A stretch of DNA of 64,000 nt, taken from contig NZ_JOJP01000001.1 of NCBI RefSeq assembly GCF_000710775.1, positions 3,278,744 to 3,342,743 on the forward strand, written 5' to 3'. Position numbers and translations under genes: made by a program. Below the pieces are notes generated by a model. The model had not been told where the DNA came from. It was given only the letters and a program-made list of their open reading frames with translations, and did no database searches. The stretch is from Endozoicomonas elysicola (GTDB taxonomy: Bacteria > Pseudomonadota > Gammaproteobacteria > Pseudomonadales > Endozoicomonadaceae). Positions 19,636 through 30,135 of this stretch are shown here, piece after piece (position 1 is the first letter of the stretch; every line of letters begins with the position of its first letter).

Positions 19636-21522
19636 ATGGGAATCAATGTCAGTGCCCCAACAGGTTCGAGTCTGACTAAATATCCACTCCAGACATTAGC
19701 CAAGCATACTAAGACAGAAACTTTTGCACCGCGATACTCCAGTCTTTTAAATCGCTGCTGGACCTATATAAAATCTCCAAAAGCTATGCTTAGCATTGGC
19801 CTGCTCCTTTTATTAACGAAAGCAGATTCTGCTGAATCAAAATCACTGGCTAATAGGAAAGTTGATCTTGGCCTTCGAGACAATCTAATAAACCATACGC
19901 TACCAGATCAAAAAGGGAAAACTAACAGGCTCCGAGATAATGCAAACCGGCAAGCTGATACAGGCAGATCTTTTCAACCTCCCCGTCTTCCGTTATCTGA
20001 TTACACAAGAAAAGACATTCCTGATTGGGTTTACAATGAACCTCTGCTCGAAACAGCCAATGAAGGTGTGGAATCTGGAGAAATAATGAGAGCCTTGTTT
20101 AACGAAACAGTACACCTGCAATCTCAAGCTCTATCAACCAGCAAAACAGAGATAGACGATAAAAAGCCTATAGAGTATGACCAAGTAGGTCGAGCAAGGG
20201 CAAAACGATTTTCGGGTGATTTAATTCCAGAAGAAAGTGGAACCGATGAATTTATTGTTAAAGTTTTCTCACCAACATTTAGTTGTTCTGGAAGTATTCT
20301 ATCTAAAAGAAAAGTTCTAACGGCTGCCCACTGCACCGAGAAAGGAGGAAAAACAGTTTCCTTACAAGTTGCTTTTAACGGAAAAAACTACCCTGTTAAA
20401 AATATTAGGCGGTGCCCAAACTACCCAATGGGTGAAAATAAGGCATGCATGAATGATATCGCACTTCTTTCATTATCCTCCCCCCTTCCTAAATCAGCAC
20501 TAAGACTTAAAGTCAACCTTAATTACAAGATGGAGAACGAACAGGCATACCAAGGAAGAGTCGATTATCCATATTCTGAAGACAATGAGCCATCTGTAGA
20601 CAGTTGTTATGAGCTTATCAGCAATAACGCTCCACCTGGAGAAAGGTTCCCAGAATTCATAGGCATCGGCCTTGGAAGGCATGGACCCTCATGCGAATAT
20701 TCTGATGGGGTCCCGAGAAAAGGGTTCTATCAAAGATCATATAAATATGCTGGGCATTCTACCCCAAACCCTCAATACTGCCAAAAATCCATTAATACAG
20801 AAAAAATTTACACCGATTTTTATGACTGTATGTCTCAATACAGTTGCTATTTTAATGGCGTATTCAATGAATTCACACTTAAAAATAAAAAAGGTGAATA
20901 CTATAGAACCTGCCCCGGTGATTCAGGCTCGCCATTATTAGCATTCAACCAAGATAGTGGCAGGTATGATCTAATTGGTGTGTTGTCAGGCGGATCACAG
21001 TATTCATACCTAAATGATCATAAAGCTTGGTTTGAAAAATATTTTAGTACATCAAGGATAAATCCATTAGAAGTGTATGACACAGGAATGGATAGAAATC
21101 TAAAAATCCCCGTTCAAAGTGGAAAATGGCCAGTACCAAATACTACACTTCAACAAGATCTTAATATTACATTACATAATCAATTATCCACAGGCCCATG
21201 GTTCTGGAGCAGTCAGTGGTCAAAACTGACATTAGATATTCATGATTTAATCTTTGGACTAAGGCGGACAGCATACTGCTACTCATGGAATGGTAACTCA
21301 TGTTCCATTCCATTACTCAGGGGAGCCGAGAAGCTATCCATGACTTTAGGTTTAGGCCCAGTCACACAGAACTATGGATATCAGTTCAATATTACCCGTC
21401 TGAATGAGCGAAAACAAAACATCACTTTTACTGTATATGAAAATAGAAATCTCGTTGTTTCATTCAAAGTAGAACCTGATGATATTTTTCAGCCTTATGA
21501 TCTATGGTCAGACTATGGCTAA
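19636..21522 (+). CDS. Secreted trypsin-like serine protease (S1 family) with extra C-terminal region
   Basis: 628 residues. The chymotrypsin-fold domain covers about residues 200-465, with the triad His232 (LTAAHC), Asp274 (MNDIALLSL) and Ser430 (CPGDSGSPLLA) and many cysteines likely paired. A hydrophobic stretch at 50-66 ending in ADSAES looks like an internal or late signal/anchor. Residues 70-195 form a probable propeptide with a dibasic-type site (RARAKRFSG) before the mature N-terminus. About 150 C-terminal residues belong to no domain I recognise. Codon use is AT-rich compared with the RND genes. It is likely exported and may act on host or prey proteins. Confidence 0.85.
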   Translation: MGINVSAPTGSSLTKYPLQTLAKHTKTETFAPRYSSLLNRCWTYIKSPKAMLSIGLLLLLTKADSAESKSLANRKVDLGLRDNLINHTLPDQKGKTNRLRDNANRQADTGRSFQPPRLPLSDYTRKDIPDWVYNEPLLETANEGVESGEIMRALFNETVHLQSQALSTSKTEIDDKKPIEYDQVGRARAKRFSGDLIPEESGTDEFIVKVFSPTFSCSGSILSKRKVLTAAHCTEKGGKTVSLQVAFNGKNYPVKNIRRCPNYPMGENKACMNDIALLSLSSPLPKSALRLKVNLNYKMENEQAYQGRVDYPYSEDNEPSVDSCYELISNNAPPGERFPEFIGIGLGRHGPSCEYSDGVPRKGFYQRSYKYAGHSTPNPQYCQKSINTEKIYTDFYDCMSQYSCYFNGVFNEFTLKNKKGEYYRTCPGDSGSPLLAFNQDSGRYDLIGVLSGGSQYSYLNDHKAWFEKYFSTSRINPLEVYDTGMDRNLKIPVQSGKWPVPNTTLQQDLNITLHNQLSTGPWFWSSQWSKLTLDIHDLIFGLRRTAYCYSWNGNSCSIPLLRGAEKLSMTLGLGPVTQNYGYQFNITRLNERKQNITFTVYENRNLVVSFKVEPDDIFQPYDLWSDYG

Positions 21523-21681
21523 CTCTTTTACACGACATAATAAGAATGCTATCTATTAATACAAAATCACATCACACAAATCTTCACAGGCATTTACTAT
21601 TTATAGACACAAACTTTTACAGCCCCAAACAGAAGTAATCAATAACAAAAAAATTTAATGTATTTTTTTGGAGATACTTTT

Positions 21682-23004
21682 ATGGATATAGCATTATCCA
21701 CAGGATTTATTGCAAAAATTAGCTACACACATAGTTTAGCCCCCAATAAATTAGTATTTTCATCTAGATCGAATCGTTCGAGAATTTCAATAACACAATG
21801 TTCAGGAAAAAAACCAACTCTACCTAATAGCTCAGAAGAATTTAAGAAAAATAGTCCAGAAAAAAGAATCGCTGATAGAGTTTCTAATAAGAGACTGCGT
21901 TCTGAAATTTTAAATACTGAAAAAAACCACTCTACTTCTAGTACATCTTCACTTGTCAAAGAAGAATCGGTAGAAATCTCATGCTTTGATCAACGTTTTC
22001 AGAACACTGACATAAAGCCAGAACCTTCCTTCCCCCTCGACATTGATAGTTACCACACGCTTCAACATGATCATGATTATGCCAAAAAAGTTCAACCTGA
22101 AAGTAACTCTGAAAGTGTTTACCCTCTCTTTCTATTTAAGCACTCTGGTGTTTCTCATCACCTTACAGGAGGGGAATCCCAATCATTACAACAAGCTGAA
22201 AGCAATAATAGTAACATTGGGTCACCGTATGAGATGGATGAGGAATTACCTCTGTTTCAATGTAATTGGCTAAAAAGGAAAAGGGCTGGTGATGCAGGAG
22301 AAAATGGATACCGTTGCGTCATATTGGACTGTAAACAGAAAGATGGCATTCAGCGCCCAAGCTTTACCAGCCACAGAAACTGGCATGACCACATGATCAG
22401 CAAACACGGTAATGGTTATCCTGACCCACGAAATGAAGATAATCCATTAACTAACAGCCATGCTTTTGGAGAGAGCATTCTTGCAATACAAAACAATATC
22501 GTCTGTAAAGTCAATGGATGTTACGAGTTCCCGTTCGGTTCCTTTAAAGAGTTAGGTATGCATTTAAAAACCCAGCATAAAGACGTTCTTGATTGCCAAC
22601 CGTTTAATTTAACCTGGAAACCAGGAGTCAGGAAAACAGAGACTGATCGTTTCTTGTCCCAGTTAAACAATGATCACTATCTGGGCAAAAGATACCAGAC
22701 GCGTCACGGTAATGGCTTTCTTTGCTTTGATCCCCCCTGTTACCCCGTCAGACAAACGCCAGAAGGTCTATGCGATTACTGGCTTGATAGTCATGTTGGA
22801 TTTCGATCATTATGCCCAATACGTAGTTGTACATTTGAGCGCGGTGAACTATTAGGATTCCGAGATTACAAAGGACTCTACCAGCATATGAAAAGCCAGC
22901 ATCCTGAACCATTAAACAACGAGTCTCTGGATTTTTCACCATTTACGAGCGCGATTCTTAGCTCTTTTCAGGCCCTTCCTCTATTAGTTAGCACGAATAC
23001 TTGA
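21682..23004 (+). CDS. C2H2 zinc-finger-like protein of eukaryotic character
   Basis: 440 residues from the ATG at 21682, chosen over 21658 because GGAGA lies seven bases before it. The N-terminal half is Ser-rich and unrecognised. The C-terminal half holds four similar units with C-x4-C and H-x4-H spacing: Cys212/217-His237/242, Cys275/280-His294/299, Cys348/353 with Tyr366 in place of the first His and His371, and Cys378/383-His402/407. Such arrays are common in eukaryotes and rare in bacteria. The gene is AT-rich and lies between a secreted protease and an IS110 relic. Zinc and nucleic-acid binding are inference. Confidence 0.65.
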   Translation: MDIALSTGFIAKISYTHSLAPNKLVFSSRSNRSRISITQCSGKKPTLPNSSEEFKKNSPEKRIADRVSNKRLRSEILNTEKNHSTSSTSSLVKEESVEISCFDQRFQNTDIKPEPSFPLDIDSYHTLQHDHDYAKKVQPESNSESVYPLFLFKHSGVSHHLTGGESQSLQQAESNNSNIGSPYEMDEELPLFQCNWLKRKRAGDAGENGYRCVILDCKQKDGIQRPSFTSHRNWHDHMISKHGNGYPDPRNEDNPLTNSHAFGESILAIQNNIVCKVNGCYEFPFGSFKELGMHLKTQHKDVLDCQPFNLTWKPGVRKTETDRFLSQLNNDHYLGKRYQTRHGNGFLCFDPPCYPVRQTPEGLCDYWLDSHVGFRSLCPIRSCTFERGELLGFRDYKGLYQHMKSQHPEPLNNESLDFSPFTSAILSSFQALPLLVSTNT

Positions 23005-23009
23005 AGGCA

Positions 23010-23470
23010 TAGAAAACGAACTACAACATTTTACCAGGTCCTTGATTCATGGTTTATCAGAACGACTGGAAGGCCTCGACAAGAGAATTATTAGTTATGA
23101 TGACCAGATACAGGTAATAACCTGTAAAGGATGATAGTTACCAATTATTGATGACGATATTTGATATCGTCATCAATAATAGCTCGAGCCTCGGTAGCTA
23201 ATATTGGTAATCCAAAAATCTTTAATTCAGAACATCATCTATCAGCATGGCTGATTTTTTTGCCCAGACAACATGTAACTGTAAGCAGACCAAAACTACT
23301 GGAGATCAGCAAGTACGAAGACAAATATTTGTGAACACTGTTGATTCCAAGTATCAGATCAGTACTGTACCTCCTGAACAATCAAGATGATCACTGCAAG
23401 ATGTGTGAAACTCAGCTCAATACACGTAGCCAGCGAAACTAACGGTAGCAGGACTTTAATAAATAGCTCG
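23010..23470 (+). mobile_element. IS110-family transposase relic
   Basis: Two translated stretches align with the IS110 transposase plan. One, around 23016-23128, reads LIHGLSERLEGLDKRIISYD, the coiled segment before the C-terminal domain. The other, around 23195-23440, reads ASVANIGNPKIFNSEHHLSA, then WLIFLPRQH and LLEISKYEDKYL, typical of the Transposase_20 domain. Stops interrupt it (TGA after KYL, then several), and a 37-base palindrome sits between the halves. No intact ends were found. It is a dead insertion sequence between two accessory genes. Confidence 0.7.
23144..23180. repeat. 37-base near-perfect palindrome within the IS110 relic
   Basis: Arms of 17 bases, ATTATTGATGACGATAT and its exact reverse complement, flank the 3-base centre TTG. 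It lies where an intact IS110 gene would continue coding, so it is probably an inverted duplication or fold-back insertion. Confidence 0.75.
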
Positions 23471-23615
23471 TATTGTCTGGTCAATGTTAACCAAAGCATA
23501 ACGCTATAGACAGCCTGATTAAAGCAACTACAAGCAGGATTGATTGAAAAATGTGACTCAAAATTGTGAGTTGCCTTCGCCAATCACTAGCCCGTCCTGC
23601 TCTGAATTATCAAAT

Positions 23616-25422
23616 TTAAGCATAAACTGGCATTGGTGGAGGAACATAAATATTGGGTTGCCCCGCTCCACAGTGATATGGAGGGTATGTCGAAGGTGCT
23701 GGCACAGGTGACGGAACTGCGGCTCCCATCATTGAAGGCGCAGCACTTTGGTATATGTTAACAAGAGAAGTAATAACTCTATCCCATGCTGCCTTGTCTG
23801 CTGTTGTTAGATCTCGCTGTGTATCAATCAACAACTTCGCTCTGAACAAAGCCACGATTTCTTTCGGAATTTTGACATGACATGGATAGGCAAGATTGAA
23901 TAAATCAATGACTTTCTTTTCGATGGGTCCAGAAGAGCCAGAAGCCATTAGAGCCTTAACGTCCTGCTTGAGCTTAGCCCAGTTTGCTTTTTCAGGTTTA
24001 TAGCTCCCCATAACCTGTAGGTTATTAATGACGATATCAGCATATTGCTCTCTCTGACTTTCATCCTGAGCATCCCGCAGTGCTTCCATAGCCCCAAGAA
24101 TCGTATAGGTGGCCTTAACGGTATCTCTGGACACTCTTTGAGCATTACCCAAATCAATAAAGTAAATACAGAGCTGACCATTTTCTACAGCGACCATAAC
24201 ATTACCGTCATGCATATCAGCATTAAAGAAGCCGGTCTGAGAATAGCAGTAAGCCCAGTGCTGAAAGGCCAGATTTTTCAAATAAAATCTGAATATTTTC
24301 AAATGATCATCAGTAATCAACGACGAATCAACAGCAGAACCAAACAGCTGGATAAGAATATCGCGAAGTTTACCCTGATCCTTTTCACTCAACGTTACGC
24401 CGTTAACCTTGTCCATGGACAAGGTCCGTGATGTTGCATGTTCACCTGATACATTAGGAACCTTGTAATTAACGGGCAACCTGACAAGGATCTGACCGGT
24501 AGTAGGGTCAGGAATGGCCATACCAATTTCCTGCATTGGTAAACGCACGGCACAGGGAGGAAGTTCATCGTTTGTAATGTGATATAAATTATTATTATTA
24601 ACAGCTTGAAATGCGTATTGCTGTTTCTGCGTTCTCTGCGCTTCATTAATAAGGTTTAACTCTTCTTTGACACTATCAAAGAATTCATAAACTGCATGTT
24701 TAGTTCCGGCACCAAGAACACTTGGTTTGAAAAACGAAATCAGCCCTAGAGCAAACCTCAGAACTTTTTAGATCTGAGTACACTCGGGTTTCACTTGATG
24801 GACTAACCACCTTTACAACCTGTCGCCCACCTCCCTGCATAACAATCTCATTAACTTCACCAATTGAACCTGTACCCAGGTTAACTCTTTCATCCAGTTT
24901 AGATGGATCGTATGGAATTCCAGCTTCTTTCAGGCAATGCTCAAGCTCACCTTTTGTCATTGGTTTATTACTGGTGGTGACGTGAGATAAGGCATCAATA
25001 AATTTCTGATGATCATCACCAAACATATCCTTGGCAATTTCAGGTGAACTGCAGGCAAATTGAATAGCCTTTACAAGAATACCCCCTTGTGATTTGGCAG
25101 CTGCTTTTTCAATACTGTCAACACTTGCCCCGTTCCACCAAATACTGAAGAGTATTCCCATCATCTTAAAAGTTCTAATCATGCTGGCAAAGCCGTTCTT
25201 AACAGCCTCTCCCAGCCATTGGATCGCTGACAGTGTACGAGGTTGTCTTCCAACTATTAACTGGTCATCTGGAACTTTAGCAGGGTCAAAATTCGGATCC
25301 ATATTTTGGACAGGGGGTACTGCCTGAACACTCTGAAAGCCTGGATCCACAGGAGAAACGGCAGGATAAAAATTTGTTAGAGGCGGATTAAAGTTAACCG
25401 AACTATCTGGACCAGACGGCAT
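23616..25422 (-). pseudogene. UbiB/ABC1-type kinase-like gene split by a one-base frameshift
   Basis: An upstream frame of 240 codons (25422 to 24700) and a downstream frame ending at 23616 become one 601-codon gene if one base is removed from the A5 run at 24765-24769 (plus-strand T5). Coding then continues as DLKVLRFALGLISFFKPS... without interruption. The first part has the ABC1-like nucleotide-binding region (LGTGSIGEVNEIV, then VVKVV). The second has the catalytic loop FFNADMHDGNVMV and the metal site IYFIDLGNA. Both ends are Pro-rich. It may be a recent pseudogene, a sequencing error, or expressed by slippage. Its role is unknown and need not be in ubiquinone synthesis. Confidence 0.75.
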
Positions 25423-25778
25423 TATCAGAGCTCCATATTATTATTTGATCAACCCAGTTGTAGGTTGTAATGGAATACAATTCGTTTTTTTAATTACACT
25501 AGGTATTAAAAACACGAAAAACAGCCAAAGAATTAGAAACTAAGACTAAAGCAAAGAACTTAAGTTCATTTTTATATTTATCTAGCAAAGCCCAACAAAC
25601 AAACAATTAAAAATCAGCATTTGCTAGCAACTACCACCCAAGACAGAAATAAAAAAAGAAATATCCTCTTATGCCAGACACATATATCCAAAAACTTTAT
25701 ATTTTATCAATCAATTAAATTATGAATATGACAGGAGCAACTTGCCCCTCCATATTTAACTATTTTCCCAATAAATCT
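25423..25778. other. AT-rich intergenic region
   Basis: About 355 AT-rich bases between the kinase-like gene start and the torA stop. It must hold the kinase gene promoter. I see no gene, and no clear terminator for torA. Confidence 0.4.
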
Positions 25779-28253
25779 TTAAACTTCAACAACCTTTGGA
25801 CCACCAAAAGCGGTAACCTTTGGTGCAGTTCCCCGCCACTTTTCAATCTCAACAATGCAGGTAAAGGCTGAACAACATTGAGCTAGGTCTGAAGTACCAA
25901 TATCAAGTGTCACAGTATTAGGGTCTCCGTAAGTGTCAACCGAGCCTATCTCTGCATTAACAGGTGCGTACCAGGCACCTTCATGGATACGTGCCACGCC
26001 GGGTGAATAGCGTTCTGAGACTCTGGCACCGGCAATCAATTCGCCCCGATCATTAAACACCCGAACCAGATCACCATCGTTAATCCCCCGCTTTTTGGCA
26101 TCTTTTGCATTCATATATACCGGTTCACGGCCTTGAACGGTGTATGTCTCACGAAGCTCTTTAGAATCGCACAGCTGCGAATGCAAGCGTTTGTTTGGAT
26201 GGCAGGATTGCAAGGCTATTGGAAACCGATCAGAACCGGGACCACCATGACTGCGCTCTTCCTTTTCCATCCAGACCGGGTGTCCTTTACAATTGCTGTA
26301 ATCGTAACGGGCAATCTTGCGACTGTAAATTTCAATTAACCCGGAAGGCGTGCCAAGCGGGTGGATTTCAGGGTCATCTCGAAATTCAGCGTGCCGAACC
26401 CAGGGCTTACCTTCGCCAAAATCAAAAAAACCCTGCTGCCAGAATGTCGGAAAGTCTGGCATTTCAAACTTGCCTTTATTTTTGGTACGGCAGCCATCGT
26501 ATAAATGGTTAAGCCAGGTAAACTCATCCCGCCCCATGGTATATTCCTGATGTCGCCCAATACGGGCACTGAACTCCCGCCAGATATCCCAGTCCGAGCG
26601 GGACTCGAAGAGTGGCTCCACCAGTTTTTGCATGGCAAGGACTCCCCGCTGGGCATACGAGCCGTATAGATCAAGGTCATGCCGTTCAAATTGCGTGCAG
26701 GCAGGAAAAACGATATCTGAGAATCGGCAGGTCGGATTCCAGGCATAATCAACGGTCACCACACATTCCAGTTTGTGGAATGCCTTTTTCATCCGGTTTT
26801 TATCCTGATGATGGTGCCAGGGGTTATTGCCGGATATCACGATCATTTTCAGATCCGGCAACGTCACCTTACCGCCGTTATAGTTAATGACTTTCCCTGG
26901 TTCGAGAATCGCATCAATCCACCGGGCAACGGGAATCACCTTCGAGTAACCGTTGAAGTCATCATTATCAAAAATAGGTTCAACACCTTCGGGAGGGTTT
27001 AATGGAAATGCATTAGGCCCTGAACCACCTGAAGACGGTGTTCCTATCGATGAATAATGGTGCCCAAAACTGATACCACCACCAGGCAGGCCAATCTGCC
27101 CAATCATGGTGGCCAATACCACAGCCATCCAATACGGCTGTTCCCCATGCTGTTGTCTCTGAATACACCAGCCCATCATGATCTGCACCTGACCGGTAGT
27201 CAGAATACCGGCCAACTCTCGAATTTTGGCCTTTGGCACCCCGCAGATTGGTTCGGCCCATTCCGGTGTTTTAGGCGTCTTATCCGTATCCCCCATCACA
27301 TAGGCTTTGAATTCTTTGAAGCCCAGTGAGTATCCCCGAATAAACTCAGCGTCATAAGATTTATTGACAATCATCTCATGGGCAATGGCCAGCATCAGTG
27401 GGACATCGGTTTGAGGATTCACATAGACCGTTTCTATACCCAGAAAAGCAGCTGTCTTGGTAACGGTAGGATCAATACTGATGGCACGAATTTTCTTTTC
27501 CTGGATTTTGGCCTTCAGCTGCTTCAAATAACCAATGCCACTGTGAGTTTCGCAGTTCCAGCCTACTTGAAGGTTCTTCAGCGGATCATTCGCCCAGAAT
27601 ACAATAGTGTTTGCATTTTCCAGGATCAGGTTCCAGGAGGTGCCCTGCGAGTACACTTCTGTGGAGCCAATCACATAAGGCAAAATAACCTGTGCCGCTC
27701 CCGTGGAATAATCACCAATTTTCCGAACATAATTGCCATGCAAGGCAATAGCCCGCTGCATATGGTTAGTACAGGAATGAAACTGCCCGGTAGCACGCCA
27801 GCCGGTCTGCCCGGCATACAAAGCCCAGGGGCCATACATGGTTTGAACACGATTTAACTCACGGATTAACAGGTTATAGGCTTCCTGCCAGGTGACACGG
27901 ACATAACGATTATCACCCAGTGTTGAGCGGTCAGATTTGTAACCATTTTTCAGGAAATCCAACCGCACCATGGGGTAACGAATACGGGAAGCGCTGTAGA
28001 TTGAACCCTGAATGCCTTTCAACATCTCTGTGGGGTTTCTGTCCAGCTCAAAGGGACGAACTTCTTTAACAACACCATTTGCTCTGTATGCCTTGAAAGC
28101 ACCAAAATGGGAGCCTGTTACTCTCCAACCATCATCCAGAATACCATTTCCATCATCACTGTCTTCCGCCGCCTTTATCATTGAAAAAGGCAACATACCC
28201 GCCGATGAGCCAGCCAGTATTCCCTGAAGAAAACGACGGCGTTTGATGGTCAT
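25779..28253 (-). CDS. torA: Periplasmic trimethylamine-N-oxide reductase, molybdoenzyme
   Basis: Terminal reductase that converts TMAO to trimethylamine in anaerobic respiration, using a molybdopterin guanine dinucleotide cofactor. The 824-residue product begins with a twin-arginine signal (KRRRFLQG, then a hydrophobic stretch). Family segments include GDYSTGAAQ, whose Ser is the likely Mo ligand, plus [11 protein letters not shown] and the C-terminal IHEGAWYAP region. AGGAGA eight bases before the ATG at 28253 favours it over an ATG 21 bases upstream. It lies 38 bases downstream of torC. The Tat chaperone gene torD is not beside it. Confidence 0.93.
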   Translation of the reverse strand: MTIKRRRFLQGILAGSSAGMLPFSMIKAAEDSDDGNGILDDGWRVTGSHFGAFKAYRANGVVKEVRPFELDRNPTEMLKGIQGSIYSASRIRYPMVRLDFLKNGYKSDRSTLGDNRYVRVTWQEAYNLLIRELNRVQTMYGPWALYAGQTGWRATGQFHSCTNHMQRAIALHGNYVRKIGDYSTGAAQVILPYVIGSTEVYSQGTSWNLILENANTIVFWANDPLKNLQVGWNCETHSGIGYLKQLKAKIQEKKIRAISIDPTVTKTAAFLGIETVYVNPQTDVPLMLAIAHEMIVNKSYDAEFIRGYSLGFKEFKAYVMGDTDKTPKTPEWAEPICGVPKAKIRELAGILTTGQVQIMMGWCIQRQQHGEQPYWMAVVLATMIGQIGLPGGGISFGHHYSSIGTPSSGGSGPNAFPLNPPEGVEPIFDNDDFNGYSKVIPVARWIDAILEPGKVINYNGGKVTLPDLKMIVISGNNPWHHHQDKNRMKKAFHKLECVVTVDYAWNPTCRFSDIVFPACTQFERHDLDLYGSYAQRGVLAMQKLVEPLFESRSDWDIWREFSARIGRHQEYTMGRDEFTWLNHLYDGCRTKNKGKFEMPDFPTFWQQGFFDFGEGKPWVRHAEFRDDPEIHPLGTPSGLIEIYSRKIARYDYSNCKGHPVWMEKEERSHGGPGSDRFPIALQSCHPNKRLHSQLCDSKELRETYTVQGREPVYMNAKDAKKRGINDGDLVRVFNDRGELIAGARVSERYSPGVARIHEGAWYAPVNAEIGSVDTYGDPNTVTLDIGTSDLAQCCSAFTCIVEIEKWRGTAPKVTAFGGPKVVEV

Positions 28254-28291
28254 AAACAATCTCTCCTCATGCAACTTTCAGGTTCTGCTGA

Positions 28292-29557
28292 CTACTGTCG
28301 TTTTGCCAGTGGCAATGCTGTTTCAGGACTCTTTGCACTCTGATTATGTTGATCATCTATCTGCGCATGTGATCCGGCATAGGTGGATGAATGCAATTGG
28401 AGATATTTCAATACCAGGTTCTGGGTATCGTCATCCATATTCACAAAGGCAATCATGCCATTGAACATGCCTGGCCAGGTATTGGCATCAAAATGGGCGA
28501 CTTCAGGCTGGCTATGGCACTGGCTGCATGCTTCTCGATAGGTTGTGCTGGCAAACTCCCACATACCGGATACGTTATCCGTCAATTCACTATCATTCGT
28601 CCACAAATCAACCGTCACCTTCTGCCAGGTAAGGCCAGTCACATCATCAACCTTTTCCTCCAGAACTTTCACCACAGCATCGGATTGAGCTGCCCCTTTT
28701 GTGAGCTCAGCTTCTTTAATATTGATCCCAAAATCCTCATTAATGATTCGACCGGTACCAATACGTTTCCGCCAGCCCTCCAGCCGGAACTTAACCCGCC
28801 CGTCACTCTTATCCGTCACTGCAATCTCCGTTGCAATATTCAGCATGCCCGCCTCTTCTTTACTGGTGGCATTCATGAAAACAGGTTTCTGGAGTACTAC
28901 GTAATAATTTTTCCCGACCTCAGGCACACTGATATTAACGGCAGTGAGTAATTGATGAGATCGACCATCCGTTGATGGCAGGTGATGGGCAATACCCTTA
29001 TGACAATCGATACAGCTCTGATCTCTTTCTGCCGCCGCTTTCATCTGTTTTGCGGCAAGGGGTGACATATCCTCCCATTTCATAGATTTGTAGCTATGAC
29101 AGTTTTTGCACTCCAGTGACTTGTTAGCAGACAACCTTGCCCATTCACGGGAGGCCATTTCCAGTCGCTTGGCTTCAAATTTTTCAGGCGTGTCAATCGT
29201 TCCAAAAACTGCACCCCATACTTCTTTGGATGCCTGCATTTTCCGAGCGATCTTATGAGTCCAGTTATGCGGCACGTGACAATCAGGACAGGTGGCACGA
29301 ACTCCCGAGTGGTTACTCCAGTGAACCGTACCCTGCAATTCCGGATACACGGTATCTCGCATACTGTGGCACGATATACAGAAAGCCTCGGTATTTGTCG
29401 CTTCAAGTGCAGTATTAAAGCCACCCCAGAAAATAATCCCCATAACAAAAGATGCAATAGCAATCGTTCCCAGACTCAAATACTGAGCTGGTCGGGATAG
29501 CGTTTTCCAAAGCGATTTTAGAGGCCTGATAACATTTTGAATGAGTCTACGAATCAT
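28292..29557 (-). CDS. torC: Pentaheme c-type cytochrome TorC (NapC/NirT family)
   Basis: Membrane-anchored cytochrome that passes electrons from menaquinol to TorA. It has one N-terminal membrane helix (about residues 27-50) and five CxxCH heme sites: CISCH, CPDCH, CKNCH and CIDCH in the NapC-like domain and CSQCH in the TorC-specific C-terminal domain. 421 residues from the ATG at 29557, which has AGG close upstream. A TTG at 29614 is an alternative start. It sits between torE and torA. Confidence 0.92.
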   Translation of the reverse strand: MIRRLIQNVIRPLKSLWKTLSRPAQYLSLGTIAIASFVMGIIFWGGFNTALEATNTEAFCISCHSMRDTVYPELQGTVHWSNHSGVRATCPDCHVPHNWTHKIARKMQASKEVWGAVFGTIDTPEKFEAKRLEMASREWARLSANKSLECKNCHSYKSMKWEDMSPLAAKQMKAAAERDQSCIDCHKGIAHHLPSTDGRSHQLLTAVNISVPEVGKNYYVVLQKPVFMNATSKEEAGMLNIATEIAVTDKSDGRVKFRLEGWRKRIGTGRIINEDFGINIKEAELTKGAAQSDAVVKVLEEKVDDVTGLTWQKVTVDLWTNDSELTDNVSGMWEFASTTYREACSQCHSQPEVAHFDANTWPGMFNGMIAFVNMDDDTQNLVLKYLQLHSSTYAGSHAQIDDQHNQSAKSPETALPLAKRQ

Positions 29558-29775
29558 AATCCTGCTGACATCAATTTGCGTGACTTCAGTAGCTCGTAAA
29601 ACCAGCAACCGCAAGCGTCGCTAGCCCATGTCCAAGCACGCGACGAAGACAACAAAAGACAAGAGGGCTAGACAACCCTAGAGACAACTCTGATAAGTAC
29701 GGCAATACCTGATTTTGGAAGCATACGGCATAATTAAACGACAGCGTCTATTCGATACCGTACTGATGAGGCATG

Positions 29776-29931
29776 TTATCCGTGCCCAGGGGGGCCAAGG
29801 AGGAGTTGAGAGAACCAGACAAGAAACCCGTAGCTACTGATCAGCATGATAGTTAACAGGGGGAAAAATACGACGATAACCAAAGCCAACGCCTTATACT
29901 CCTGACGACGGCTGACAGAGCTGTCATTCAC
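29776..29931 (-). CDS. torE: Small membrane protein TorE (NapE/TorE family)
   Basis: A 51-residue product from a GTG at 29931, with GAGG nine bases before it. After a short polar N-terminus there is one hydrophobic helix (about residues 14-47) ending in the family signature YGFLVWFSQLLLGPPGHG, very like NapE and TorE. These proteins accompany TMAO or nitrate reductase operons; their function is not settled. It lies 218 bases ahead of torC on the same strand, giving the order torE-torC-torA known from Shewanella and other marine bacteria. Confidence 0.85.
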   Translation of the reverse strand: MNDSSVSRRQEYKALALVIVVFFPLLTIMLISSYGFLVWFSQLLLGPPGHG

Positions 29932-30135
29932 GACCTGTACCCTCAATTAATCTGAAAATCCATGGCCATAGTTTGAAAGCAACTGGTGTATCAGTATGAA
30001 GACAACAGACAGACAAATTTTAACGAACCAATAGGCTCAGCCACGGTAAAAAGCATTAAGCGTCACAAATCTACAAGAGCAGTAACGACAAATTTATTCT
30101 ACCGCAGCAGTATAGGACAGATTTTTTCCTCCGTG

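Noticed and set aside
23359-23583. 74-codon minus-strand frame
   Set aside because: It is the antisense shadow of the IS110 transposase relic read on the plus strand.
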